In this document: positions 25,293-33,299 of the stretch, one piece after another
Position numbering within the stretch: the stretch's first letter is position 1
Layout: the number at the start of each line of letters is the position of its first letter
Source of the DNA: DASQFQ01 sp038238015
GTDB lineage: Bacteria; Actinomycetota; Thermoleophilia; Solirubrobacterales; Solirubrobacteraceae
Assembly (NCBI GenBank): GCA_038238015.1
Contig: JBBRYA010000009.1
Span: forward strand, 1-64,000
DNA length: 64,000 nucleotides
Direction of reading: 5' to 3'
Position numbers and translations under genes: made by a program
The notes under the pieces: generated by a model
What the model was told of the DNA's origin: nothing
The model's database searches: none
The model's input: the letters and a program-made list of their open reading frames with translations, nothing else

Positions 25293-26314
25293 GGGTGCGG
25301 TGCGTAGTCAGGCGGCCGCAGGCGGCGGCCGAAGACGCGGTGCGACCAGGCCTGGTAGGCGAGCACGAACGGCAGCAGCGCCCCGGCGACGATCGCCATC
25401 GCGGTCAGGGTGTAGGAGCCCGACGCCGTCGCGTGGAGGGTCAGGCTGTTGGCCGGGTTCGTGCTGGAGATCATCACGTGCGGGAACAGGTCCGCGAACA
25501 GCGCGCAGAACAGCAGCGCGATGGCGCCGGAGGTCGCGAGCACGGCGAGCGGCGGACGGCGGGCGGCGAGCACGACGGCCGCGATCACCAGCACCCCGGC
25601 GGCGATCGCGCAGGCGAGCGACAGCGGCTCGATGCCCGCCCGGTCGGCCTGGGTGACGAGCGTCCAGACGAGGAAGGCGATGCTCGTCACCGCGGCGGCG
25701 ACGCCCGTGACGCGCGCCGCATGCAGCGCGCGCGCCACCATCGGCCCCTCGACGCGCAGCGCGAGGAAGATCGCGCCGTGGAAGAGAAACAGGGTGAGCG
25801 TCGTCAGGCCGCCGAGCAGCGCGTAGGGGCCGAGCAGATCGCCGAGCCCGCCGGTCGCCTCGCCCTTGCCGTCGATCGGCGTGCCGCGCACGATGTTCGC
25901 CCACACGACGCCCCACAGCAGCGCGGGCAGCGCGCTGCCGATGATCGCGGCCCACTCCCAGCCGCCGCGCCACGCCGGGCTGTCCTCCTTGCCCCAGAAC
26001 TCGAAGGCGACCCCGCGCAGGATCAGCCCGACCAGGATCAGCAGCGGGATGAAGTAGAAGCCGGAGAACAGCGTCGCGTACCAGCCGGGGAACGCCGCGA
26101 AGGTCCCCGCCGCCGCCACGATCAGCCACACCTGGTTGGCGTCCCACCACGGCCCGACCGAGTGGATGACCATGCGCCGCTCGAAGCGCTCGCGTCCCAC
26201 CACGCGCGTGAGCATGATCGCGCCGTAGTCGTAGCCCTCCAGCACGAAGTAGCCGAGCCACAGCACGGAGAGCAGCAGGAACCAGATGACCTCGAGCGTC
26301 GTGTACTTGGTCAT
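25289..26314 (-). CDS. cydB: Cytochrome bd ubiquinol/menaquinol oxidase subunit II
   Basis: A 341-residue, eight-to-nine-helix membrane subunit of the bd-type terminal oxidase. The N-terminal G-Y-F-V-L-E-G-Y-D-Y-G block and M-V-I-H-S-V-G-P-W-W-D-A-N-Q-V-W are diagnostic. With CydA it oxidises quinol and reduces O2 to water without proton pumping, giving high-affinity respiration and resistance to peroxide, sulfide and nitric oxide. It starts 1 bp after the cydA stop. Confidence 0.95.
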   Translation of the reverse strand: MTKYTTLEVIWFLLLSVLWLGYFVLEGYDYGAIMLTRVVGRERFERRMVIHSVGPWWDANQVWLIVAAAGTFAAFPGWYATLFSGFYFIPLLILVGLILRGVAFEFWGKEDSPAWRGGWEWAAIIGSALPALLWGVVWANIVRGTPIDGKGEATGGLGDLLGPYALLGGLTTLTLFLFHGAIFLALRVEGPMVARALHAARVTGVAAAVTSIAFLVWTLVTQADRAGIEPLSLACAIAAGVLVIAAVVLAARRPPLAVLATSGAIALLFCALFADLFPHVMISSTNPANSLTLHATASGSYTLTAMAIVAGALLPFVLAYQAWSHRVFGRRLRPPDYAPHP

Positions 26315-26315
26315 G

Positions 26316-27710
26316 TCAGTAGGCGAGGGCGAGGTCGGGCCGCTGGGCGGTGGGCTGCTGCTCGTCCTCGAGCGGCTCCGGCCCGTGGCGCGCCTCGCGC
26401 AGGCCGATCAGCGCCGCCACCGCGCCGAGCCCGAGGTAGATCAGCGTGAGCACGACGAGCGTGGCGACGATCGCGCCGGTCGCGACGTTCGGGGACACCG
26501 AGCTGTCGGTGCGCAGCAGCCCCTGCACCGCCCAGGGCTGGCGCCCCATTTCCGACAGGACCCACCCCGCGGTGTTGGCGACGAAGGGCAGCACGGCCGC
26601 GAGCATGGCGATCCTGAGGTAGCGCAGCGAGACCTCCAGGCGCTTGCGGCGCATCAGCAGCAGGCCGAACGCCGAGATCAGCCCGAGCAGTCCCGCGCAC
26701 CCGAGCATCGTGCGAAACGACCAGTAGGTGACCGCCACCACCGGGACGTAACTGCCGGGCCCGTAGCGCCGCCGGTAGTCGCGCTGGATGTCGTTGATCC
26801 CGGTCACCTTGCCGTTCCAGCTCAGCGTCCCGATCAGCGAGAGCACGTGCGGGAGCTTCAGGTTGCGGTTGGTCTTGCCGGGGTTGGCCTTGATGGCCCC
26901 GGTCGCGAACAGCGAGAGCGAGGCGGGCGCCTCGGTGTCGAACAGCGCCTCGGCCGCGGCCATCTTCATCGGCTGTTTCTCGATCAGCCGGCGGCCGAAC
27001 TCGTCGCCGCTGAAGAACACGAGCGCCGTGCCCACCAGCACCATCGGCAGCGCCATCCGCAGCGAGCGCCCGAACACGTCGACCTCGTTGCCGCGCCGCA
27101 GGTGCCACGCGCTGATCGCCACCACGACCATGCCGCCCGTGACCAGCGCGCCGAAGACGGTGTGGGGCAGCGCCATCTCGAACAACGGGTTGGTGAGCAG
27201 GGCGCCGATGTCGGTCAGGTGCGCGCGCCCGTTGGCCACCGTGGTGCCGACGGGGTACTGCATCCACGAGTTGGCTGCGAGGATGAACGTGGCCGAGAGC
27301 ACGGTCCCGATCGCCACCAGCCAGATGCACGCCAGGTGCACGCGCGGGCTCAGCCGCCCGCGCCCGAACAGCCACAGCCCGATGAACGTCGACTCCAGGA
27401 AGAACGCCGCCAGCCCCTCGATCGCCAGAGGGGCGCCGAACACGTCGCCGACGTAGCGGGAGTAGGCCGACCAGTTCATGCCGAACTGGAACTCCTGCCA
27501 CAGCCCGGTGACGACGCCGACGGCGAAGGACAGCAGCATGAACTTGCCCCAGAAGCGCGTCATGCGCAGGAGCGCCGGGTCGCCGCTGCGGAACTGGCGG
27601 GTCTGGCAGACGGCGACGAAGAACGAGAGCCCGATAGAGGTCGGGACGAACAGGAAGTGGAAGATCGTCGTCAGGCCGAAGGTCAGCCGCGCGAACTCGA
27701 GCTTGTTCAC
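26316..27710 (-). CDS. cydA: Cytochrome bd ubiquinol/menaquinol oxidase subunit I
   Basis: A 464-residue catalytic subunit carrying the three hemes. F-A-R-L-T-F-G-L-T-T-I-F-H-F-L with His18 matches the high-spin heme ligand near the N-terminus, W-Q-E-F-Q-F-G-M-N-W is the conserved acidic helix, and G-R-Q-P-W-A-V-Q-G follows the Q-loop; the loop is of the short type seen outside enterobacteria. The GTG is selected because the family N-terminus V-N-K-L-E-F-A-R starts there. It is the first gene of cydABDC and diverges from the GH13 gene, leaving 111 bp for both promoters. Confidence 0.95.
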   Translation of the reverse strand: MNKLEFARLTFGLTTIFHFLFVPTSIGLSFFVAVCQTRQFRSGDPALLRMTRFWGKFMLLSFAVGVVTGLWQEFQFGMNWSAYSRYVGDVFGAPLAIEGLAAFFLESTFIGLWLFGRGRLSPRVHLACIWLVAIGTVLSATFILAANSWMQYPVGTTVANGRAHLTDIGALLTNPLFEMALPHTVFGALVTGGMVVVAISAWHLRRGNEVDVFGRSLRMALPMVLVGTALVFFSGDEFGRRLIEKQPMKMAAAEALFDTEAPASLSLFATGAIKANPGKTNRNLKLPHVLSLIGTLSWNGKVTGINDIQRDYRRRYGPGSYVPVVAVTYWSFRTMLGCAGLLGLISAFGLLLMRRKRLEVSLRYLRIAMLAAVLPFVANTAGWVLSEMGRQPWAVQGLLRTDSSVSPNVATGAIVATLVVLTLIYLGLGAVAALIGLREARHGPEPLEDEQQPTAQRPDLALAY

Positions 27711-27821
27711 GCGGGAAGCATTCCCCAGCGCGCGGTCGGAAGCAAACCCGCTCACCCAGCGGCTGACCACGGGCGTATGCTGGCCCAGGGGGCTGGGTCC
27801 GGTCGAGGGGAGCTGAGGGTC

Positions 27822-30800
27822 ATGGTGTGGGTCGCGCGTCGCGTCGGGTTGGGCGTCCTGCTCGTGCTGCTGGCGGCCTGGCTCGCGCCGCAGGCTCAGG
27901 CCGCGACCCACAGGGCCGCGGCGCTCGAGGTCACGCGCCTCGCCTCGGCGCCCGCCGCGGTGCCGGCCGGCGCCGGCCTTCGCGTCACGGGCCGCGTCGC
28001 CAACCGGCGCGGTCGCCGCGCCGGCGCGGGGCGGCTGGGCTTCAGCCTGCGCCGCAACCCGCGCCGCGGCGGCGTCGCGCTTCGCGCGGTCAGGGTCCGG
28101 ACGCTGCGGGGCGGGCACAGCGGCCGCTTCTCGCTGCGCCTGACGGTCCCGCGCAGCCTGCCCGCGGGTCGCTACCTGCTGGTCGCGTGCGCGCGGCGCG
28201 GCGGGACCCGGCGGCCCAGCTGCCGGACGCGCCCCCTCACGGTGACGCGGCCCGCGGCGGCACCGGCTCCGGGCCCGGCGGCGGGAGGCACGACGACGCC
28301 GGCGGCCGGCGGCGGCGAGGCCTCCGGAGCTCAGCAGAGCCTGCGCGCGCCGCTGACCGGCGAGAACTTCTACTTCGTCATGGCCGACCGCTTCGAGAAC
28401 GGCTCGCAGGCCAACGACCGCGGCGGGCTTCCCGACGACCGCCTCCAGTCCGGCTACGACCCGACCCACAAGGGCTTCTACCACGGCGGAGACCTCAAGG
28501 GGATGCGCGACCGGCTCGACTACATCAAGGGCCTCGGTACGACCGCGATCTGGCTCACGCCGAGCTTCAAGAACAAGCCGGTGCAGGGGCCCCCCGGTCA
28601 GGAGACGGCGGGCTACCACGGCTACTGGATCACCGACTTCACGCAGATCGATCCGCACCTGGGGAGCAACGCCGATCTCGCGAGCCTCATCCAGGCCGCC
28701 CACGAGCGCGGCATGAAGGTGTTCTTCGACATCATCACCAACCACACCGCCGACGTCATCACCTATGACCAGAAGCCCGGCGGCCCGGCCCCCTACGGCT
28801 ACGTCTCCAAGGACGCGAGCCCGTACCGGACGGCCGCCGGGAACCCGTTCGACGACCGCGACTTCGCCGGCACGCCGGCCTTCCCGCCGCTCAGCGCGGA
28901 CACGAGCTTCCCGTTCGTCCCGAAGAACCCGGCCGGGAGCGAGAACCCCGGCAACGTCAACCACAAGGTGCCGGAGTGGCTCAACGACGTCACCGCCTAC
29001 CACAACCGCGGCGACACGACGTTCACCGGGGAGAACTCCCAGTACGGGGACTTCTTCGGGCTCGACGACCTCTTCACCGAGCAGCCGCGCGTGCTCGACG
29101 GGATGACCGACATCTACAAGACGTGGATCCGCGACTTCGGCATCGACGGCTTCCGGATCGACACGATGAAGCACGTCAACGACGAGTTCTGGCAGACCTT
29201 TGCGCCGCGGATCCTCGACTACGCCCACAGCCAGGACAAGAAGTCCTTCTTCCTCTTCGGCGAGGTGTTCGACACCACCAAGACCTTCACGTCGCACTTC
29301 ACGACCCACGACCGCGTGCAGGCGGTGCTCGACTTCCCGTTCCAGGCGGCGGCGCAGCGCTTCGCCGCGAGCTCGGGTGCGACAAGCTCCCTGCGCGACT
29401 TCTTCCTGGGCGACGACTGGTACACCGACGCCGACTCCAACGCCTACCAGCTGCCGACCTTCCTCGGCAACCACGACATGGGCCGCATCGGGCTCTTCCT
29501 GCGCCAGGCCAACCCCGGCGCGCCGGACGCCGAGATCCTCAAGCGCGACCGGCTCGCCCACGAGCTCATGTACTTCTCGCGCGGCAACCCCGTCGTCTAC
29601 TACGGCGACGAGCAGGGCTTCGTCGGCGACGGCGGCGACCAGGACGCCCGGCAGGACATGTTCCCGAGCCAGGTGGCGAGCTACAACGACGACGACCTGA
29701 TCGGCACGAGCGCGACCACCGCGGACTCGAACTTCGACCCGTCGCATCCGCTCTACCGGGACATCGCCCGGCTCGCGACGGTGACCCGCGAGCACCCGGC
29801 GCTGCGCGACGGGCCCCAGCAGACCCGCTACTCGAGCGACGGCCCGGGCGTCTTCGCGTTCTCGCGCCTGGACCGCGGCGCGCAGCGCGAGTACGTGGTC
29901 GCGCTCAACAACGCGACGCAGCCGAAGACCGCGTTCATCCCGACCTCGGCGGGGCGCGCCGCCGGCTTCGATCTCGTCTACGGCGACGCCGCCGCCACGG
30001 CGACGACCGATCCGGGCCGGCGCCTGCCCGTGGTCGTGCCGGCACTGTCGGCGGTGGTCTACCGCTCGAGCGCCGCGATCCCCACCAGCGATTCCGCGCC
30101 CGACATCGGGCTCGCCCCGCTGCCCGAGGGCGGCGACGCGCGCGACCGGGCGGAGGTCCGCGCGTTCGTCGACGGCCGCTCGTTCTACGACGTGACCTTC
30201 CAGCGCCGGATCGGCGACGGCGCGTGGACCGCGATCGGCACCGACGACAACGATCCCTACCGGGTCTTCGACGACATCGCCGACCTCGCGCCGGGCACGA
30301 AGGTCCAGTACCGCGCGATCGTGCTCGACAACGGCGGGCACACGCGCACGAGTGACACCGGCGAGCTCACGGTCGCCGAGCCCGCGATCGAGCTGACCTC
30401 ACCGGCGCAGGACGGCCGCGTGCGCGATCGTGTTCAGCTCGGTGCCACGGCGGTGCCCGACCACAACGACTACTCGGCGACGTTCCAGCGCAGCGTCTCC
30501 GGCGGCGATTGGACCGACGTCGCGACCGACGACTCACAGCCGGTCTACAGCGCCGAGGACGACGCGTCCGCGCTGGCGCCGGGGACCGAGGTCCGCTACC
30601 GCGCGGTGCTCACCTACGCCGCCGGGCGCACGGTGACGAGCGCGACGCGCACCGTCCACGTCGCGACGCCCGTGAGCACCGCGGTCATCCACTACAACCG
30701 CCCCGCCGCCGACTACGCCGACTGGGGCCTGCATCTCTTCGGCGACGGCAAGGCCGGCCGGGACACGGACTGGAACGCGCCCCGCCAGCGTAACGGCGTC

Positions 30801-30998
30801 GACGGCTACGGAGCGTTCTTCGACATCCCCCTCGCCGACGACTCCAAGCCGCTGAACTTCATCGTCCACCGGCCCAGCGGCGACTCCGTGCCCGCGACCC
30901 GCGAGCCCGGCGGCGACCGCTCGTTCATCCCGATCGACCACCCGGAGATCTGGCTCAAGCAGGGCGACCCGGCGATCTACTACCAACCGCCCTCCTAG
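27822..30998 (+). CDS. Secreted multidomain GH13 alpha-amylase/pullulanase-type glycosidase
   Basis: A 1058-residue exported enzyme. Order: signal peptide (about 1-28), an Arg-rich Ig-like domain (30-150), a Pro/Gly/Ala linker, then a GH13 catalytic barrel. The four classic regions are visible: D-I-I-T-N-H, G-F-R-I-D-T-M-K-H with the nucleophile Asp, F-G-E-V-F-D with the acid/base Glu, and F-L-G-N-H-D-M-G-R. Two Ig/fibronectin-like repeats follow (both with V-Q-Y/V-R-Y-R-A near their ends), and the last 110 residues (W-G-L-H-L-F-G-D-G, I-W-L-K-Q-G-D-P-A-I-Y) resemble the pullulanase-associated CBM41 domain, here C-terminal. Alpha-1,4 or alpha-1,6 glucan hydrolysis outside the cell is likely. 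The ATG is the one before the signal peptide. Confidence 0.9.
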   Translation: MVWVARRVGLGVLLVLLAAWLAPQAQAATHRAAALEVTRLASAPAAVPAGAGLRVTGRVANRRGRRAGAGRLGFSLRRNPRRGGVALRAVRVRTLRGGHSGRFSLRLTVPRSLPAGRYLLVACARRGGTRRPSCRTRPLTVTRPAAAPAPGPAAGGTTTPAAGGGEASGAQQSLRAPLTGENFYFVMADRFENGSQANDRGGLPDDRLQSGYDPTHKGFYHGGDLKGMRDRLDYIKGLGTTAIWLTPSFKNKPVQGPPGQETAGYHGYWITDFTQIDPHLGSNADLASLIQAAHERGMKVFFDIITNHTADVITYDQKPGGPAPYGYVSKDASPYRTAAGNPFDDRDFAGTPAFPPLSADTSFPFVPKNPAGSENPGNVNHKVPEWLNDVTAYHNRGDTTFTGENSQYGDFFGLDDLFTEQPRVLDGMTDIYKTWIRDFGIDGFRIDTMKHVNDEFWQTFAPRILDYAHSQDKKSFFLFGEVFDTTKTFTSHFTTHDRVQAVLDFPFQAAAQRFAASSGATSSLRDFFLGDDWYTDADSNAYQLPTFLGNHDMGRIGLFLRQANPGAPDAEILKRDRLAHELMYFSRGNPVVYYGDEQGFVGDGGDQDARQDMFPSQVASYNDDDLIGTSATTADSNFDPSHPLYRDIARLATVTREHPALRDGPQQTRYSSDGPGVFAFSRLDRGAQREYVVALNNATQPKTAFIPTSAGRAAGFDLVYGDAAATATTDPGRRLPVVVPALSAVVYRSSAAIPTSDSAPDIGLAPLPEGGDARDRAEVRAFVDGRSFYDVTFQRRIGDGAWTAIGTDDNDPYRVFDDIADLAPGTKVQYRAIVLDNGGHTRTSDTGELTVAEPAIELTSPAQDGRVRDRVQLGATAVPDHNDYSATFQRSVSGGDWTDVATDDSQPVYSAEDDASALAPGTEVRYRAVLTYAAGRTVTSATRTVHVATPVSTAVIHYNRPAADYADWGLHLFGDGKAGRDTDWNAPRQRNGVDGYGAFFDIPLADDSKPLNFIVHRPSGDSVPATREPGGDRSFIPIDHPEIWLKQGDPAIYYQPPS

Positions 30999-31024
30999 GC
31001 GGCGGCCGTGCTGGGCGCCCGGGC

Positions 31025-31190
31025 GCTACCAAGGACGTCGGCAAGGGCACCGGCCTCGGGCTGGCGACGGCGCGCAGCATCGTCGTCGCCCGCCACGACG
31101 GCAGCCTGACCGTCGAGTCCGAGCCGGGACGCACCGTCTTCAGCGTCCGACTGCCCCTGACTCAGACCTCACCCCAGGAGGCCCAATCCG
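31025..31190 (+). pseudogene. Remnant of a sensor histidine kinase ATPase domain
   Basis: A short in-frame stretch reads T-K-D-V-G-K-G-T-G-L-G-L-A-T-A-R-S-I-V, then G-S-L-T-V-E-S-E-P-G and F-S-V-R-L-P-L: the G2 box and last strand of a HATPase_c domain. No dimerisation domain, H box or N box is present upstream, where the GH13 gene ends within 30 bp, and no start codon or proper stop belongs to it. It is a 3' remnant of a deleted kinase gene that probably once preceded the zinc-finger gene. Confidence 0.7.
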
Positions 31191-31505
31191 ATGGCCATCT
31201 GCACCCACCTCGACCAGGTCGAGATCACCCAGCTCCCCGAGTCCGTCGACGGCTGCGAGGACTGCCTCGCGACCGGCGGCGAGTGGATGCACCTGCGCAT
31301 CTGCCTGTCCTGCGGGCGCGTCGGCTGCTGCGACAGCTCGCCAAGTCAGCACGCGAGCAAGCACGCGGCGGCGACCGAGCACCCGCTGATCCGCTCGCTG
31401 CAGCCCGGCGAGGACTGGTCGTGGTGCTTCCAGGACGAGCAGGGCATGCTGATCGACGGGATCAACGGCGAGACGCGCATCCCGCCCTCGCCGCTGGGGG
31501 GCTGA
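31191..31505 (+). CDS. UBP-type zinc finger protein
   Basis: A 104-residue protein that is a single UBP-type (ZnF-UBP) zinc finger. Zinc ligands are visible as C-T-H (Cys4, His6), C-E-D-C, C-L-S-C-G-R-V-G-C-C and H-A-S-K-H with a final H-P-L. In eukaryotes the fold binds the ubiquitin C-terminus; bacterial stand-alone members are common in actinobacteria and their partner is unknown. The GGAGG ribosome site is 9 bp before the ATG. It meets the convergent UPF0104 gene 2 bp after the stop. Confidence 0.88.
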   Translation: MAICTHLDQVEITQLPESVDGCEDCLATGGEWMHLRICLSCGRVGCCDSSPSQHASKHAAATEHPLIRSLQPGEDWSWCFQDEQGMLIDGINGETRIPPSPLGG

Positions 31506-31507
31506 CG

Positions 31508-32554
31508 TCACGGCGCCGCTTCGTCGTCCCACGTCGCTTCGACCTCTGCGGTCAGCTCCTCGTCGCGCAGGCGGCGGCGGATCCGGCCGAACGCGATGAC
31601 CCCGAGGATCGCGGGCAGGCCGAGCTGGAACACGCGATAGGCGAGGATGGCGGCCGCCGTGGGGGCCGCCGGCGCACCGTAGAGGACGAACAGCCCGATC
31701 AGCCCGCCCTCGGTTCCCCCGACGCCGCCCGGCGTGGGGATCAGCGCGCCCGCCTGCCCGAGCGTGTAGGCCAGGACGAACGCTCCGATCGGCGGGCCCC
31801 CGCCGCCGACGGCCTGGAAGCAGGCGCCGACCGCGGCGACGGCGAAGGCGAGATAGCCGACGCAGCCGCCGAGGAGCAGCGGATCGCGCTCGCGAAGCAG
31901 CGCGAAGCTCTCCTGCACCCCGTCGCGAAGCAGGGCCGCGAGGTGACGCCCCCACCGGGTCACGAACCCCTGCGCCTCCGAGGGCGGGCCCACCGGCAGC
32001 TGCCCGAGCCCTGCGACCGCGGCCACGGCGGTCACCGCCAGCGAGGCGGGCAGCAGCGTGCCGAGCCAGGAGGTGCCGCCCGGCAGCAGGCCCACTCCGG
32101 TCGCGGTGCCGGCGAGGATGATCGCGGCGAAGCTCGCGGCGCTCGTGAGCAGGAAGAGCGCCGCCGAGCGCGGGGTTGCAAAGGCGGTCGGCACGCCGGC
32201 CCGTCGCATCACGATCGCGCCGAGCGCCGGCCCCCCGATGCCGCCGGTCGGCAGCAGGACGTTGCTGCCCTGCTCGGCCATCGCGAGGTTCCAGCTCCCG
32301 CGCCACCCGATCCGCCGCGACACGCTTCCGCGCACCGCCGCCCAGTAGCTCAGCATCGACGCCAGGACGCACGCGAACGTGACCCCGAGCCAGACCGGGT
32401 CTGCCTGGCTGAAGCGTGCGCGGACGTCCTGGAGGCCCGGCAGCACGCTGACGACGAGCACCAGCACAGCGAGGAGCACGACCAGCCCGAGCGCGCGCCG
32501 CAGAAGCGCGGCGGAGGTCGGCACGTCCTGGGGCGCGGTCGGCTCGGCCGTCAC
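31508..32554 (-). CDS. Lysylphosphatidylglycerol synthase TM-region/UPF0104 family membrane protein
   Basis: A 348-residue, eight-helix membrane protein of the same family as the one at 11 kb. It carries the matching motif P-T-P-G-G-V-G-G-T-E-G-G and the G-S-N-V-L-L-P-T-G-G-I-G-G segment. No aminoacyl-transferase domain is attached, so it is not a complete MprF. The GTG start is chosen from the family length and a hydrophilic N-terminus. Function is unknown; relatives are proposed lipid or glycolipid flippases. Confidence 0.82.
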   Translation of the reverse strand: MTAEPTAPQDVPTSAALLRRALGLVVLLAVLVLVVSVLPGLQDVRARFSQADPVWLGVTFACVLASMLSYWAAVRGSVSRRIGWRGSWNLAMAEQGSNVLLPTGGIGGPALGAIVMRRAGVPTAFATPRSAALFLLTSAASFAAIILAGTATGVGLLPGGTSWLGTLLPASLAVTAVAAVAGLGQLPVGPPSEAQGFVTRWGRHLAALLRDGVQESFALLRERDPLLLGGCVGYLAFAVAAVGACFQAVGGGGPPIGAFVLAYTLGQAGALIPTPGGVGGTEGGLIGLFVLYGAPAAPTAAAILAYRVFQLGLPAILGVIAFGRIRRRLRDEELTAEVEATWDDEAAP

Positions 32555-32564
32555 GCGAACGCGC

Positions 32565-32786
32565 CTACACGCGGTACAGGAAGGAGTACTCGGCCGAGGG
32601 GCCGCCCTGCGACCAGTCTTCCAGGCAGTAGCGGCACGTGCTCCCGTCGTCAGCGGGAACGTCGATTGTCTTCGGCGGCCGGCCCTCGACCACCCCGACC
32701 TCGAGGCTCCGCCCCTTGAGCGGACCGTCGCCGAGGTCCGCGGTGATCGTCGGCCCGTCAGGCTCGTCGCGATGTGGCGCGTGCAC
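32565..32786 (-). CDS. Small conserved-looking hypothetical protein
   Basis: A 73-residue acidic, soluble protein. Notable is the segment G-R-P-P-K-T-I-D-V-P followed by D-G-S-T-C-R-Y-C-L-E-D-W, with a C-x-x-C pair that could bind metal, and the end Y-S-F-L-Y-R-V. Its compositional pattern is protein-like rather than antisense noise. I do not know a function. It sits 10 bp upstream of the UPF0104 gene on the same strand, so the two may share a transcript. Confidence 0.55.
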   Translation of the reverse strand: MHAPHRDEPDGPTITADLGDGPLKGRSLEVGVVEGRPPKTIDVPADDGSTCRYCLEDWSQGGPSAEYSFLYRV

Positions 32787-32858
32787 CGTCCCAACTTAGT
32801 GGCCGAGGAGGCGGGCGGGCCGCACACCGCGGTGAGATGATGCGGCGGATGACTCGCG

Positions 32859-33299
32859 ATGCCTGACCTCCCCGGCCACGACCTCCTCCGCGAATGGCAG
32901 GCCGCCATGGGGTCGCTCGCCGCGTCGGCCACGGGGCACGCGGACATACCCCGGCAGCTGCTCAAGCCCCTGCAGCGCCAGGGCGAGCTGCTCCAGGAGG
33001 TGCTCGAGCACGAGCGCCGGCTCCAGCGCGAGGTCGTCGGGCGCCTGCTGGCTCCCGCCGACGCGATCTTCGACCTGCTCGAGCAGAGCGGCGCCGCGCT
33101 GCACCAGCAGGCCGAGGCGCTCGAGGAGGCCGCGCGAGCGCTGGAGCAGACCGCCGCGATGGTCAAGACCCAAGCCGACCTCTTCGAGCGAACCGTCCGT
33201 GCCGTGCGCGAGCCGACCGAGCTCGCCAAGGCGGCCGCGGGCGTCGAGCCGCGCGCGGCCAAGCGGGCCAAGCCCGCAAGGCGCCCGCGCTCCGCCTGA
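32859..33299 (+). CDS. Coiled-coil protein, phasin-like in appearance
   Basis: A 146-residue, almost wholly alpha-helical protein. Heptads rich in Leu, Glu, Gln and Arg run from about residue 30 to 125 (Q-R-Q-G-E-L-L-Q-E-V-L-E-H-E, then F-D-L-L-E-Q-S-G-A-A-L), and the tail is Lys/Arg/Ala/Pro-rich. Such proteins coat polyhydroxyalkanoate granules (phasins) or bind DNA or partners; nothing nearby makes polyhydroxyalkanoate, so no role is assigned. Its stop overlaps the kinase start (TGATG), which links its expression to the kinase. Confidence 0.65.
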   Translation: MPDLPGHDLLREWQAAMGSLAASATGHADIPRQLLKPLQRQGELLQEVLEHERRLQREVVGRLLAPADAIFDLLEQSGAALHQQAEALEEAARALEQTAAMVKTQADLFERTVRAVREPTELAKAAAGVEPRAAKRAKPARRPRSA

